DNA of 64,000 nt, from positions 111,569-175,568 of the forward strand of contig JAIUMV010000007.1 in assembly GCA_022565395.1 (NCBI GenBank), in the 5' to 3' direction. The stretch is from Marinobacter sp. (GTDB lineage: Bacteria; Pseudomonadota; Gammaproteobacteria; Pseudomonadales; Oleiphilaceae). The position numbers and the translations under genes were made by a program. A model generated the notes under the pieces. It saw only the letters and a program-made list of their open reading frames with translations, was not told the DNA's origin and made no database searches. Position 1 is the stretch's first letter, and each line of letters starts with the position of its first letter. Below, in pieces: positions 36,464 through 45,739 of the stretch.

Positions 36464-37627
36464 ATGGCCAGCAGAGTTGATGATGATTACCAGACGCTCA
36501 AACGCAACAGCCATCAGTTTGTCGTGGACTATCTGGATGAAGAAGGCCTGGTGGTCAGCCGCCTGGAGCCTGACCTGCTGACAGATTTGATACGGCAGGC
36601 GCTGACCAAATATATGGCGCAGCAGCGGATACCGTTGTCCAGCAGCGATTTCAGCATGCTGGTTCTTGAGCTTGTTGATGAGGTCAGTGGCTTTGGCCCG
36701 CTGGAACCTTTACTGAGAGACGAGCGCATCAACGATATTCTGGTGAATGGCCCACGGGATGTGTTTATTGAGGTGGCGGGCGTACTGCAGCGTGCGACAA
36801 CCCGCTTTATCGATGACGATCATGTGGTGCGTATCATCCGCCGTATTATTGCCCCCCTGGGGCGGCGGCTGGATGAATCCAGCCCCATGGTGGATGCTCG
36901 CCTGCCGGATGGCTCCCGGGTCAATGCGCTGATTCCGCCGGTTGCCCTTGATGGGCCATCTGTCAGTATCCGCAAGTTTACCCGTAATCACCTCAATGCC
37001 CGCGATCTTATCGTTGGGGGTTCGGTGACTGAGGCCTGCCTGGACCTGATGATTCGTGCTGTTGAATCCCGTCGCAACATTCTGGTGAGTGGCGGCACAG
37101 GCAGTGGTAAAACCACCATTTTGAACCTTATCAGTCAGTATATTCCGCGCGAGGAACGTGTGCTCACCATTGAGGACTCGGCGGAGCTTGTGCTCAATCA
37201 CCCGCATGTTGTCCGGCTTGAGACTCGTCCGGCCAATACCGAAGGGCGGGGGCAGGTGAGTGCGCGGGACTTGGTGATTAACGCGTTGCGGATGCGGCCT
37301 GATCGCATCGTGCTGGGAGAAGTCCGCTCGGGAGAAATCATTGAACTGCTGCAGGCCATGAACACCGGCCACGAAGGCTCCATGAGCACCATTCACGCCA
37401 ACAGTGCCCGGGATGCTCTGGTGCGCGTTGAGACCCTGCTGGCGGTCAATGGTTATGAAGGTTCCGAGCAGGCTATCAGCCGACTGATCGGCTCCTCGAT
37501 TGACGTCATTATCCAGCTGGTTCGCTTGCCCGATGGCCGCCGGCTGGTAAAAGAGGTGGTCGAGCTGAACTCATCGCCGGATGAGCCCTATCGGATGGAA
37601 TACCTCTATCGTCAGGAGGTGTTATGA
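36464..37627 (+). CDS. tadA: Tad pilus motor ATPase TadA/CpaF
   Basis: 387 aa hexameric secretion ATPase that powers Flp pilus extension (and retraction in some Tad systems). Walker A GGTGSGKT at 210-217, Asp box TIEDSAEL, Walker B region [14 protein letters not shown], and the His box [15 protein letters not shown]-terminal domain [21 protein letters not shown] is typical of CpaF. It overlaps tadB by ATGA, with AGGAGGTG at its own 3' end serving as tadB's ribosome site. Confidence 0.96.
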   Translation: MASRVDDDYQTLKRNSHQFVVDYLDEEGLVVSRLEPDLLTDLIRQALTKYMAQQRIPLSSSDFSMLVLELVDEVSGFGPLEPLLRDERINDILVNGPRDVFIEVAGVLQRATTRFIDDDHVVRIIRRIIAPLGRRLDESSPMVDARLPDGSRVNALIPPVALDGPSVSIRKFTRNHLNARDLIVGGSVTEACLDLMIRAVESRRNILVSGGTGSGKTTILNLISQYIPREERVLTIEDSAELVLNHPHVVRLETRPANTEGRGQVSARDLVINALRMRPDRIVLGEVRSGEIIELLQAMNTGHEGSMSTIHANSARDALVRVETLLAVNGYEGSEQAISRLIGSSIDVIIQLVRLPDGRRLVKEVVELNSSPDEPYRMEYLYRQEVL

Positions 37628-38547
37628 GTGGGCATGGCTGGTTGCTGCTGGCTCTGGTAGTCGCTCTGTCCGCGTTATTGTTAATTGCCGTCGAGTTTCT
37701 GGGCGGCCAGTGGCTGGAGAGGAACCGTTTGCTGCAACGTATTCGCAGCCGGTTAAAGCCTGAACAGGCGGCTTCCCATCACGAGGATGGCAGCGCGAGG
37801 GTTTTGCTTGGGCCACTTGAGGCCCAGCTGACCAAAGCCAACATTCGCCTGCGCCCAATGATGGTCGTTGCGGTATCCCTGGTGGTTCTGATACTGCTGC
37901 TGATGATCGTTGCCAACCGAGGTTGGCTGGTGGCTGGGGTCTCTGCGCTGGCAATGCTGGGTGCTGCCCTGGCCTACTGGAATCACCGCTTTCAACAGAT
38001 GCGACGCCTGGTGTTTAGCGAACTTCCAGGCATCATGGAGTCGGTCTTGCGCTTTATGGCGGCAGGGCGCTCACTGGAGCAGTCACTGGTGGAGGCGTTT
38101 GGAGAAGCCCCAGCGGTTTTTGATCCTCTCACTTTCAGGTTGCGGAGCGCCATCGAGGCAGGCCGTGATTACACCTTATTGTTCGAAGATTTTGCCACGC
38201 TATATAAAGTCCCCCCGCTGGTATTGGTATCGATTGCGCTCGGCACGACAAACCGCTTCGGAGCCAGTGTACGCCCGGTATTGCAACAGGTGGCTGAGAA
38301 CTTGCGGGCCCAGGAGGCATTGCGCCAGGAGTTTATGGCCGCTACAGCTGAAACCCGCTTCACCGCAGTGGTGTTTGCCCTCTTGCCGCCGGCGCTGGCA
38401 GTCTTCCTGATTCTGATGAATGAAGACTTTTCCCGTGTCCTGCTGGAAACCTCTGCGGGGCATAACCTGCTGATCATTGCGGCATGCCTGCAACTGGCAG
38501 GTATGGGCATTGTCTGGCGCATGATTCAGGGGGTAGGGCGTGGTTGA
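37624..38547 (+). CDS. tadB: Tad inner-membrane platform protein TadB
   Basis: 307 aa. Membrane helices at about 5-25, 77-120 and 255-300 bracket a cytoplasmic GspF-like domain (PGIMESVLRFMAAGRSLEQSLVEAFGEAP, APVLQQVAENLRAQEALRQEF-like). It works with TadC as the inner-membrane platform of the pilus. Coupled to tadA by ATGA and to tadC by an 8-nt overlap. Confidence 0.92.
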   Translation: MSGHGWLLLALVVALSALLLIAVEFLGGQWLERNRLLQRIRSRLKPEQAASHHEDGSARVLLGPLEAQLTKANIRLRPMMVVAVSLVVLILLLMIVANRGWLVAGVSALAMLGAALAYWNHRFQQMRRLVFSELPGIMESVLRFMAAGRSLEQSLVEAFGEAPAVFDPLTFRLRSAIEAGRDYTLLFEDFATLYKVPPLVLVSIALGTTNRFGASVRPVLQQVAENLRAQEALRQEFMAATAETRFTAVVFALLPPALAVFLILMNEDFSRVLLETSAGHNLLIIAACLQLAGMGIVWRMIQGVGRG

Positions 38548-39409
38548 GCTATGGTTCGTGTTGGCGGCAATGTTCGCGCTTGCTGCAGTGTGGATGCTGC
38601 TGGAAAAGGCGCCCCAGTGGTACCTGAGGGCCCGCATTCATGCTCGGCTCTATCGGGTGGATGCGGATGACGAGCCGCCCGCAACTTTTCTGTTGGCGCG
38701 GGCACTTACCAGCATTACCAACAATGCCATGATTGCAGGCGATTTCAGTGAGTGTCAGGAGTCTCTGGATGCTGCGGGCTACTCGCCCGTAAGTACGCAG
38801 TTGATCTATCTGGTCGCGGGCTGGTTGGTGCCAGCGGCTTTAACCCTGGTGTGCGCTCTGATGTTTGGTGCTATCGGTGGGCTGCTTGCTCTGGGCGTGG
38901 GCTTTATTGGCGCCCGTCGACTGATTCGGAATCTTGGTCACCACGCGGAATTTCGACAGAACCTGGAGGCCATTGAACTTTGCCATCTGACGCGCATGAT
39001 GATGGAGGCGGGGGTTTCTCTTGAACGATCGTTACGGATTATCGAGCGCCAGGCCCGGCCTGTTATTCCCATGTTGGCGCGCCGCCTGAATCGTTTCAAT
39101 CGTATGATGGAAGCGGGGGCTGAGCGCTCCTCGGCCCTGCAGGAACTGATTGGCAGTAACAAGCGCATTCCGGTACTGCGCAACTATGTCAGTCTGATGA
39201 AACAGAGCGGCAAGCTCGGTTCAGGCGTGGCAGAGAGTCTGACCCAGATTGTTGAAGAGGGGCGCCGTACGGAGCGAAACAGGGTCAAAGAGGCAACTAA
39301 CCGCATTGGTGCCAAAATGACGGTTGTGATGATGGTCTTTATGCTGCCGTCCCTGTTCATCCTGATTGGCGGTCCCGCCATGATTACCCTGATGGAGTCC
39401 TTCAAGTGA
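38540..39409 (+). CDS. tadC: Tad inner-membrane platform protein TadC
   Basis: 289 aa GspF-domain membrane protein paired with TadB. It begins at GTG 38540 inside tadB. Helices at about 4-20, 90-130 and the C-terminus (MTVVMMVFMLPSLFILIGG) surround a cytoplasmic helical domain with LCHLTRMMMEAGVSLERSLRIIERQ and YVSLMKQSGKLGSGVAESLTQI. Ends in a GTGA overlap with tadD. Confidence 0.92.
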   Translation: MVELWFVLAAMFALAAVWMLLEKAPQWYLRARIHARLYRVDADDEPPATFLLARALTSITNNAMIAGDFSECQESLDAAGYSPVSTQLIYLVAGWLVPAALTLVCALMFGAIGGLLALGVGFIGARRLIRNLGHHAEFRQNLEAIELCHLTRMMMEAGVSLERSLRIIERQARPVIPMLARRLNRFNRMMEAGAERSSALQELIGSNKRIPVLRNYVSLMKQSGKLGSGVAESLTQIVEEGRRTERNRVKEATNRIGAKMTVVMMVFMLPSLFILIGGPAMITLMESFK

Positions 39410-40056
39410 ACGGCCGATTTATTGTCCTGTTTCCCGTGTGGCTGGCACTGGCGGCTTGCGCCTCAGCGCCGCCACAGCTCGATACACAGATACCTGACCG
39501 CCTCAGTTGCGGCAAACGGCTGCAGCCAGAGCATCACCTGCAACTGGACAGGGTCGATGAACTTGTTGCCAGGGATCTGCGGTTTGCGGCTCTGGCCTAT
39601 ATGGAGAGCCAGCCATTGGAAACACAGGAGCAGTGGTCCCGGTACGGGCGTCTGCTGGCATCCGTGGGGCGCCTGGATCATGCTGAACAGGTCTTTAATC
39701 AATTGGTAACCCGCTGTGACAGCCCGGAAGCCTTCCATGGTCTGGCACTGGTGCAGATGCGCCAGTACCGCCTGAACGCTGCGCTGGAAAATCTGGCCAT
39801 CGCGAGGGCCCGACTGCCTGCCTCAGCGGAAGTACGCAATGACTATGGTTATGTGCTGATGCTGGACCGACGCCCGGAAGAGGCTTTGCATGAATTGCGT
39901 ACGGCGTTCGAGCTGGCAGAAGGCGAGGGGCCGGTCAGGCAGAACCTCGCCATGGCATTTCTAATGGTTGGGGATGATGAAGGTATTCGCTGGATGCAGG
40001 CCAACTACGGCTTTACCGACCAGGAACTGGTTTACGCCCGTGATCAGGTGAAGTAG
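39406..40056 (+). CDS. tadD: TadD-like TPR lipoprotein
   Basis: 216 aa. Starts at GTG 39406 in a 4-nt overlap with tadC. Lipobox LAAC (C18) after a short signal sequence. The body is TPR-like helical repeats (RYGRLLASVGRLDHAEQVFNQLV, GLALVQMRQYRLNAALENLAIA, NDYGYVLMLDRRPEEALHELR). TadD acts as a pilotin-like outer-membrane lipoprotein for the secretin in Tad systems. Confidence 0.88.
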   Translation: MNGRFIVLFPVWLALAACASAPPQLDTQIPDRLSCGKRLQPEHHLQLDRVDELVARDLRFAALAYMESQPLETQEQWSRYGRLLASVGRLDHAEQVFNQLVTRCDSPEAFHGLALVQMRQYRLNAALENLAIARARLPASAEVRNDYGYVLMLDRRPEEALHELRTAFELAEGEGPVRQNLAMAFLMVGDDEGIRWMQANYGFTDQELVYARDQVK

Positions 40057-40065
40057 GAGCACACA

Positions 40066-40338
40066 ATGAAAATACTGATGGCTATATGCCTGGCATTGCC
40101 CGCCATGGCTCTGGCACAGGAGCAGTCGCCTCCGCCCTCGGGTATGAGCGACCAGACCTTCAGTTCTGCACCAGCAACTCGTGTGAACAGGTTGCTCCAG
40201 CGGCAAGCCCGCACCCCGCCACCGGAGCAGGGGGAATTGTCAGCAGGCCTGTATGTAGATAGCCAAAAGCGTATTGGCGAAACGTTTCGGCGCCCCATAG
40301 CCCAGCCGCTGGGGACGCCCACCACCGGAGGCAACTGA
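40066..40338 (+). CDS. DUF3613 domain-containing Tad-locus protein
   Basis: 90 aa. Signal peptide 1-17 (MKILMAICLALPAMALA) then a Pro/Gln/Arg-rich short chain including RVNRLLQRQARTPP and AGLYVDSQKRIGETFRRPI. Small proteins of this type (DUF3613) recur inside Tad clusters of gammaproteobacteria. AGGAG lies 8 nt before the ATG. Role unknown; a periplasmic accessory of the pilus is the contextual guess. Confidence 0.75.
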   Translation: MKILMAICLALPAMALAQEQSPPPSGMSDQTFSSAPATRVNRLLQRQARTPPPEQGELSAGLYVDSQKRIGETFRRPIAQPLGTPTTGGN

Positions 40339-40339
40339 C

Positions 40340-42190
40340 ATGTTCCGGCAGCGCGGTGCCATGTTGATAACGCTGCCTTTAATGCTGGTGGCATTGTTTG
40401 CCATCACCATTGTGATCGTTGATGCCAGCCGCCTCTATGGCTTGCGCAAAGAGATGCAAAGTCAGGTCAACGCCGCCGCCAGCGCAGGTGCCGACGTGAC
40501 CCAGGCATGCGTCGGTGACAGTGTGAGCCTTGCGGCTATTCAGGCTCGTGCGCTGATGGCAGCTCAGGCCCAGGGCTTTACTGGAGATGCATCGCTGCTG
40601 GATATTCGCGGTGGCGTATTTGAGATTGATCCGGCCGATAGCCTGCGCGTAGGCTTTCGAACCCTGACCGGGGACGCGCTGAACCAGAGCAACGCGGTGC
40701 GGGTCAGTTACAGTCAGGATGTACCGATTTCCCGCCTGATGCCGGGGTTGCTGGGTTCCCTGAACCTCAGCGTGAGCGCCGCCGCACGTAAAGAAGTTGT
40801 CGCCGTGCTCAGCGCTGCAGGCTCGACGGTGGCGATTGATCAGGGGCTGCTGGGGCTGCTGCTGGGTACCATACTGGCAGACCCAGGGTTTATCCTCGAT
40901 CCAACCGACATCAACAGCTTACAGGCTGTTACGGTGAGGGTTGGTAATCTGCTCAACCGCCTTGGGGTGAATGATGCGGTGGACCTGCTCCCGCTACCGT
41001 TGGATCGCTTCCTGGAGGCGGTCCTGCAGGATATTGGGGGTACCGCTGCACCAGGGGGCTACCTGGTGGACCGGGTGCTGAGCGGGGCATTTGGTGTGGT
41101 GGATCTTAGCGTGGGCGATATTCTCATGGTGGTGGGGGATAGCAGAGTGCCGCCGGGATCGGAGTTTCCAGTTTACGACTTGCTGATGAGTACCATCATC
41201 AACAGTATCCGGGAGCTGGGCAATCAGACCGGAGGCATCTTGCAGGTAGGGCTGAGTTCGTCCGAGACACAGGCCCTGTTGGGCAACGCGCTGGCTGGGC
41301 TGGGTTTGCTGGCGGAAGCCCCTCGCATAGACGTTGGCATACGAGTAGGGGAAGCGCCAAGGGTTGTTGTTGGTCCCGCCCGGCGTGGTCCTGATGGCCA
41401 ATGGATCACCCGCTTCAGTGCGCCGGATATTGGCTTGGATGCTTATGCGCAGGTCAGGCTGAATACCGGTGCCGTCACCAGCATCATTAATACCCTGAGC
41501 CTCGGCACGTTGCAGGTGCAGGTGCTGGATGATCTGGAAATACCGCTTGCTGTTCGTGTTGGCGGTGGCCAGGGTAGCCTGGTCTCAGCCCGCTGTGCCC
41601 GCGGTATCGATAATGATATTGCCCTGGAGCTGGCCCTGCAAAGGGAGGTGGCTTCGGTCATGACTGGGCGGGTGGATGGCCCCACAGGTAATCTGATTGC
41701 TCAGGGAATCTTCAGCCGCATTTTTGATATAAGCCTGCGCGAGCCTATCTTGGGAACGACACTGCTGCGTGCGGATCTCTGCGTGGATGCTGCGCTGTCC
41801 GGTGTGGTGCCAGGTCAGAATCTGTCCACCCAGGTGGGTTTCAATACCAGCGAACCCTATCCCTTGTTCTGCTCCATGGACAGTGGCTGCGAGCGACGAG
41901 AGTTCGACATACCCGCTGCCCCAAGCTTCGGCAGTGGCGTAGCCCTGAATCTGGACCGATTCAGCCTGTCCTGTGGCGGCGCCATCAGCAGCCTTCTGAG
42001 CAGCGTGATTGCGGCTCTTATTGCGCCCGTCAATCAGCTCGTGGTGGGTGTTACGGAAGCTATTCTGCTGGGGCTACTAAACCCCTTGTTGGCAGCGCTC
42101 GGCATTGAGCTGGGTACGCTGTCCGTGGCCGTGACATCGGCAAACCAGCAAGGCACCCAACTGGTTGAGAGTGTGGTGTTGGTGGACTAA
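40340..42190 (+). CDS. tadG: TadG-like pilus assembly protein
   Basis: 616 aa. An N-terminal TadE/G-type helix (RGAMLITLPLMLVALFAITI, with D instead of the usual E downstream: VIVDASRLYGLRKEMQSQVNAAA) anchors a large periplasmic domain rich in Val, Leu, Gly and Ser. Cysteines are sparse and could pair. TadG-like proteins are the largest minor pilin-like components of Tad systems. Ends with TAATG overlapping the start of the diguanylate cyclase gene. Confidence 0.8.
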   Translation: MFRQRGAMLITLPLMLVALFAITIVIVDASRLYGLRKEMQSQVNAAASAGADVTQACVGDSVSLAAIQARALMAAQAQGFTGDASLLDIRGGVFEIDPADSLRVGFRTLTGDALNQSNAVRVSYSQDVPISRLMPGLLGSLNLSVSAAARKEVVAVLSAAGSTVAIDQGLLGLLLGTILADPGFILDPTDINSLQAVTVRVGNLLNRLGVNDAVDLLPLPLDRFLEAVLQDIGGTAAPGGYLVDRVLSGAFGVVDLSVGDILMVVGDSRVPPGSEFPVYDLLMSTIINSIRELGNQTGGILQVGLSSSETQALLGNALAGLGLLAEAPRIDVGIRVGEAPRVVVGPARRGPDGQWITRFSAPDIGLDAYAQVRLNTGAVTSIINTLSLGTLQVQVLDDLEIPLAVRVGGGQGSLVSARCARGIDNDIALELALQREVASVMTGRVDGPTGNLIAQGIFSRIFDISLREPILGTTLLRADLCVDAALSGVVPGQNLSTQVGFNTSEPYPLFCSMDSGCERREFDIPAAPSFGSGVALNLDRFSLSCGGAISSLLSSVIAALIAPVNQLVVGVTEAILLGLLNPLLAALGIELGTLSVAVTSANQQGTQLVESVVLVD

Positions 42191-44214
42191 TGGATGGATA
42201 CGTATACAGCGCACTTCTGCTGTCGGGCATCGTTATTGTTTTGCTCGTTTTGTTGCAGTTGAATCGTCGTCGCCTTGCCCGGCATGATCGGTTGCTGGTG
42301 CAGCGGGCGCAGCAGTTACGTGCCCACCAGGTCCAACTTCATCGATTGTTTGATCACGCCGATATGCTGGTGGTGATATTTCCGGACAAGCTGGCAGAGG
42401 CCAGCTATGCCAACCGGTACGCACTGGAACATTGGCAGGTCAAGGACCTGGGGGCGCTGAATCAACAGGTCTTTCTAGCGACTGATAACTGGGCGGAGCC
42501 CCCCTATAGTCGCCAGGATTTTGTTCATCGCCTGTACCGAGCCCGGCAGGGTGGGCACCAACGTTTCGACTGGCTGTTCAAACACGGCGGGGTAAAGCGC
42601 TGGCAGACGGTGTCCATGAGCACTGCAATGCTGGGTGACCAGCGGGTGGTGGTCATGTTTGCTAACGATATTACTGCCCACAAGGAGGTTGAAAGCCAGG
42701 AGTATCTGCGTGATCGCATTCTCATGGCACTGGCGCGTGAACAGCACCCTGAAATTGTACTGGACCGAATCGCAGGGCTGGTCAGGCGCAAGGATCCCCA
42801 AGCCATGTGTGCCATCTACATGGTCAATGAGGATGGCCGAACCCTTCGTTATGCCGGGGGTGAGGGTTTGCCGACACGGTTTGCGGAGGCCGTGGCTAAA
42901 CTGTCACTGTTTCACGGTGATACGTCTATGGGTTCTGCGGCCGCAGTGCGACGCAAAGTTGTTACTGATGATATGCCGAATGACGCCGCCTGGCGTGCCT
43001 ATCAGGAAGAGGTTAAGCACGCAGGTATCCGCAGCTGCTGGGCGGAGCCGATACAGACCATTGACGGTGAGATATCGGGGGTTTTTGCCATCTTCCACCG
43101 CGAGGCCTGGTGGCCAACCGATGAGAACGTCGAGTTGATGACCGGGCCAGCATCCCTGGCGGGGTTGGCCATTGAAAGCGCCAGGGCTCGTGCCAGACTG
43201 CATCGCCAGGCCCATGTGGAACGCACGCTGCGTGAAATCAGTACGTCGTTGGTAACCTTGTCAGATGACCAGTTGGACGAGGGTATCCATGGTGTGCTTC
43301 GCATCCTTGGCACCCTCATGCATGCAGACCGTTGTTATCTGTTGCTCGCTGACCAGGCCCAAGAATGCTATCGGGCACCCTATCAGTGGGCTGGGCCTGG
43401 ACTGGCTCCGCGCTTTGACGCCCGCACCCAGATACCCGATGAAGATCTGGCCGCTGCCAGGGACCTACTTTGGCAGAAGCAACTGCTTCACATCGTTGAG
43501 CCTGAACATCCGGCGCCGGACGCACTGGCAGGAACGCCACTGTTATCTCCACCTCCTCATGCCTTACTGATGGTGCCGGTCTATCGTGCCGAACGGCTGC
43601 TGGGGATGTTGGCTGTGGAAGCGTTGGTAGGGGCAAGGCACTGGCCTGAATCTGATGTCACAACGGTTAAAGTAGTTGCTGGGCTTTTAGCTAACAGTCT
43701 GATTCGAAAAGAGCTGCTGGATGAGCTGACTTACGAGGCGAACCATGACCGCCTCACGGGGCTGTTCAATCGACACAAGATAGATGCATCTCTACAGCAG
43801 GAAATTGCGCGTTCGGATCGCTACACCGGCTTGTTCTCGATCATCCTCTTCGATGCTGACCACTTCAAACAGGTAAATGATAACTTTGGCCATAACTCAG
43901 GGGATGAGGTGCTCAAGAGTATTGCCCGTATAGCGCGAACGCAGGTCAGAAAGTCCGATATCGTCGGTCGGTGGGGCGGGGAGGAATTTCTGATTGTGCT
44001 TCCGGAAACGGATCAGGATGGCGCCGCCAAGGTGGCTGACAACATTCGAATCGCGGTTGCCCAGCATGATTTTGGGTTGCCGAGACGCATCACGGTATCC
44101 AGCGGTGTAGCTTGCTATCAAGGGGCTGAGGCGGCGGAGGAGCTGCTGCAGCGGGCAGACAATGCGTTGTATAGGGCCAAGGAAAAGGGGCGCAATCGCG
44201 TAGAGCTTAGTTAG
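42190..44214 (+). CDS. PAS-GAF-GAF-GGDEF diguanylate cyclase coupled to the Tad operon
   Basis: 674 aa. One N-terminal membrane helix (about 6-24), a PAS-like domain (about 45-165), two GAF-like domains (about 180-335 and 345-505) and a GGDEF domain (about 510-674). The active site reads GGEEF (596-600), compatible with cyclase activity. The allosteric I-site RKSD (587-590) lies five residues before it, so product inhibition by c-di-GMP is expected. The start ATG overlaps the TadG stop by one base, tying c-di-GMP output to pilus synthesis. Confidence 0.92.
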   Translation: MDGYVYSALLLSGIVIVLLVLLQLNRRRLARHDRLLVQRAQQLRAHQVQLHRLFDHADMLVVIFPDKLAEASYANRYALEHWQVKDLGALNQQVFLATDNWAEPPYSRQDFVHRLYRARQGGHQRFDWLFKHGGVKRWQTVSMSTAMLGDQRVVVMFANDITAHKEVESQEYLRDRILMALAREQHPEIVLDRIAGLVRRKDPQAMCAIYMVNEDGRTLRYAGGEGLPTRFAEAVAKLSLFHGDTSMGSAAAVRRKVVTDDMPNDAAWRAYQEEVKHAGIRSCWAEPIQTIDGEISGVFAIFHREAWWPTDENVELMTGPASLAGLAIESARARARLHRQAHVERTLREISTSLVTLSDDQLDEGIHGVLRILGTLMHADRCYLLLADQAQECYRAPYQWAGPGLAPRFDARTQIPDEDLAAARDLLWQKQLLHIVEPEHPAPDALAGTPLLSPPPHALLMVPVYRAERLLGMLAVEALVGARHWPESDVTTVKVVAGLLANSLIRKELLDELTYEANHDRLTGLFNRHKIDASLQQEIARSDRYTGLFSIILFDADHFKQVNDNFGHNSGDEVLKSIARIARTQVRKSDIVGRWGGEEFLIVLPETDQDGAAKVADNIRIAVAQHDFGLPRRITVSSGVACYQGAEAAEELLQRADNALYRAKEKGRNRVELS

Positions 44215-44216
44215 TG

Positions 44217-44243
44217 TTGAGGCCCCAATTCATAGGGCCTCAA
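44217..44243. terminator. Hairpin ending the Tad operon
   Basis: TTGAGGCCC and GGGCCTCAA arms with a 9-nt loop directly after the cyclase stop and ahead of the convergent comEA-like gene; no T-run, so bidirectional termination is possible but unproven. Confidence 0.45.
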
Positions 44244-44299
44244 CTTGAGAACCATGGGGCATTGGCTGTCAACCGTGACAGACCACCCGCAGGGCCGGT

Positions 44300-44629
44300 C
44301 TACTCGACGCTCAGCAAGCCTTCATTCTGCTCCAGCGTGCGCTGCCCGATGCCCCTTACCGCGGTCAGGTCATCGACGGATGTGAAGGGTCCATGGGCTT
44401 CCCGATAGGCAACGATGGCTTCCGCCCGGCTCTGGCCTATGCCTTTCAGCTGGCTGGCGAGGGTTTCAGCATCGGCAGTGTTAATGTTAATTTTCGGCTG
44501 GGTCAGAGCCTGGCCTTGTTCAGCTACGGGCTTTGACTCATAAGCGGCCACCGGTGTGGCAACCAGCGCAAGCACAAGGGTGATCAAGGCAATAAGAGGA
44601 CGAAAGGTTTTCACGAAAGCAGCTTCCAT
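44300..44629 (-). CDS. ComEA-like helix-hairpin-helix DNA-binding protein
   Basis: 109 aa. Signal peptide/anchor about 1-29 and a pair of helix-hairpin-helix units (49-109; ININTADAETLASQLKGIGQ, AIVAYREAHGPFTSVDDLTAVRGIG). Such proteins bind incoming DNA in the periplasm during uptake. No other competence genes are adjacent. A Tad pilus lies directly downstream in the opposite orientation, but Tad involvement in uptake is only a conjecture here. Confidence 0.88.
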   Translation of the reverse strand: MEAAFVKTFRPLIALITLVLALVATPVAAYESKPVAEQGQALTQPKININTADAETLASQLKGIGQSRAEAIVAYREAHGPFTSVDDLTAVRGIGQRTLEQNEGLLSVE

Positions 44630-45197
44630 GTTGGAGGTTGTTTTTGAGGGAACAGTATTCAGGGGTAACCTAGAGAGCCTCGGGCAAAAGACCTGACGTG
44701 TTGCAGCCCGCCTCAGTTGGTGAGCCAGACGAGACTTTGCAAAGGCTTCCTAACAACATGGCATGACCGAAGACTGCCCGCTGATACAAGGGCGCCCCAA
44801 GTCGGCTTGATAAGATAAACGGGGAGGGTGCAGAAGAAGGCCTACATCCGTTTAAGGCCTTCCACTCTGCGTGCGATACGTCCCTGTGCCTGATCCGTTG
44901 GCAAACTTCATCCGTGGCTGACGACGTCCGCGTCGCTCTTGCATCCAGTCAAGACTGCATCCTGGCAATTTCAGCGCTTTCCCTGTGACAGCATCCTTCG
45001 CGTTCTTGAGCATCCTTGTTAACGACCATTCTACTGTTTTGCGTGGCGAGCGAAATCAGCTGGTGACCTTTGTGGTTGTGCGAAAAGGCTTACAGGTTTG
45101 TGCGCTATTGGTCTTTGCTGCTCAGGGCTGGAGAGGATGAGCCGGCCAGCCGGTGGTTGATAATGGTTGAAGATGATCCAGATCAATTCGATCTATT
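44630..45197. other. Long gene-poor stretch between comEA and the DsrE gene
   Basis: I see no convincing gene here. It contains the leader of comEA, an 8-bp perfect stem GAAGGCCT/AGGCCTTC (44836-44862), several CATCC repeats between 44900 and 45020, and AGATC/GATCT symmetry (45180-45194) next to the AT-rich palindrome. It might hold an unrecognised small RNA or gene debris. Confidence 0.4.
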
Positions 45198-45217
45198 GAT
45201 ATATATATTAGTATATC
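45198..45217. promoter_or_regulatory. AT-rich palindrome before the DsrE-rhodanese pair
   Basis: GATATATATATTAGTATATC, arms GATATA and TATATC, lies 76 nt before the DsrE start. It resembles ArsR-type sulfide or persulfide sensor (BigR/SqrR) sites in composition and location near sulfur-handling genes; the regulator gene is not in view. Confidence 0.4.
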
Positions 45218-45292
45218 GTTTTGTGATACGGTTCCTGATATGAAGCTATGGCTTCCGATCCTGGTAACCTGACAACCATTGGAGCAAGAAAC

Positions 45293-45727
45293 ATGAACTG
45301 GACTTTCAAGACACTGCTGGCTGCTGTACTTTTTGGCGCTGTGGCCATGACGTCCCATGCTGATGACAAGGTCGATAAGGCGCTAATCATCCTCACCAGC
45401 GACTCCGTACAAAGCCAGGGTATGGCACTGGTGCTTGGCAATGCCATGGCAGACCATGGTGCCCGGGTTGATGTGCTGTTGTGTGACAGCGCCGGTGACC
45501 TGGCGCTGAAAGATGCTACGGCGCCGGCTCTCAAGCCCCGTGACGTGACCCCAGTGCAGATGCTGCGGGGACTGATGCAGAAAGGTGGCAGCGTCAATGT
45601 CTGTGCGCTGTACCTGCCTAACAGTGACCGTACCCCGGCGGACCTTGCGGCGGGCGTAGGGGTTGCCATGCCGCCGGCTATTGCTGCTCAGATGCTTGAC
45701 GAAGATACTCGCGTATTCAGCTTCTGA
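45293..45727 (+). CDS. Exported DsrE/DsrF-like protein
   Basis: 144 aa. Signal peptide 1-23 (MTSHA) and a DsrE/F-like fold: ALIILTSDSVQSQGMALVLGNAM, VDVLLCDSAGDLALKD, MLRGLMQKGGSVNVCALYLPN. Two cysteines (in LLCDS and NVCALY) lie where sulfur-carrier members hold theirs. ATG at 45293 follows GGAGC; an upstream ATG at 45248 lacks one and would spoil the signal peptide. It is 12 nt ahead of a rhodanese, so periplasmic sulfane sulfur transfer is plausible. Confidence 0.82.
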   Translation: MNWTFKTLLAAVLFGAVAMTSHADDKVDKALIILTSDSVQSQGMALVLGNAMADHGARVDVLLCDSAGDLALKDATAPALKPRDVTPVQMLRGLMQKGGSVNVCALYLPNSDRTPADLAAGVGVAMPPAIAAQMLDEDTRVFSF

Positions 45728-45739
45728 GGGGAGGGCAAC

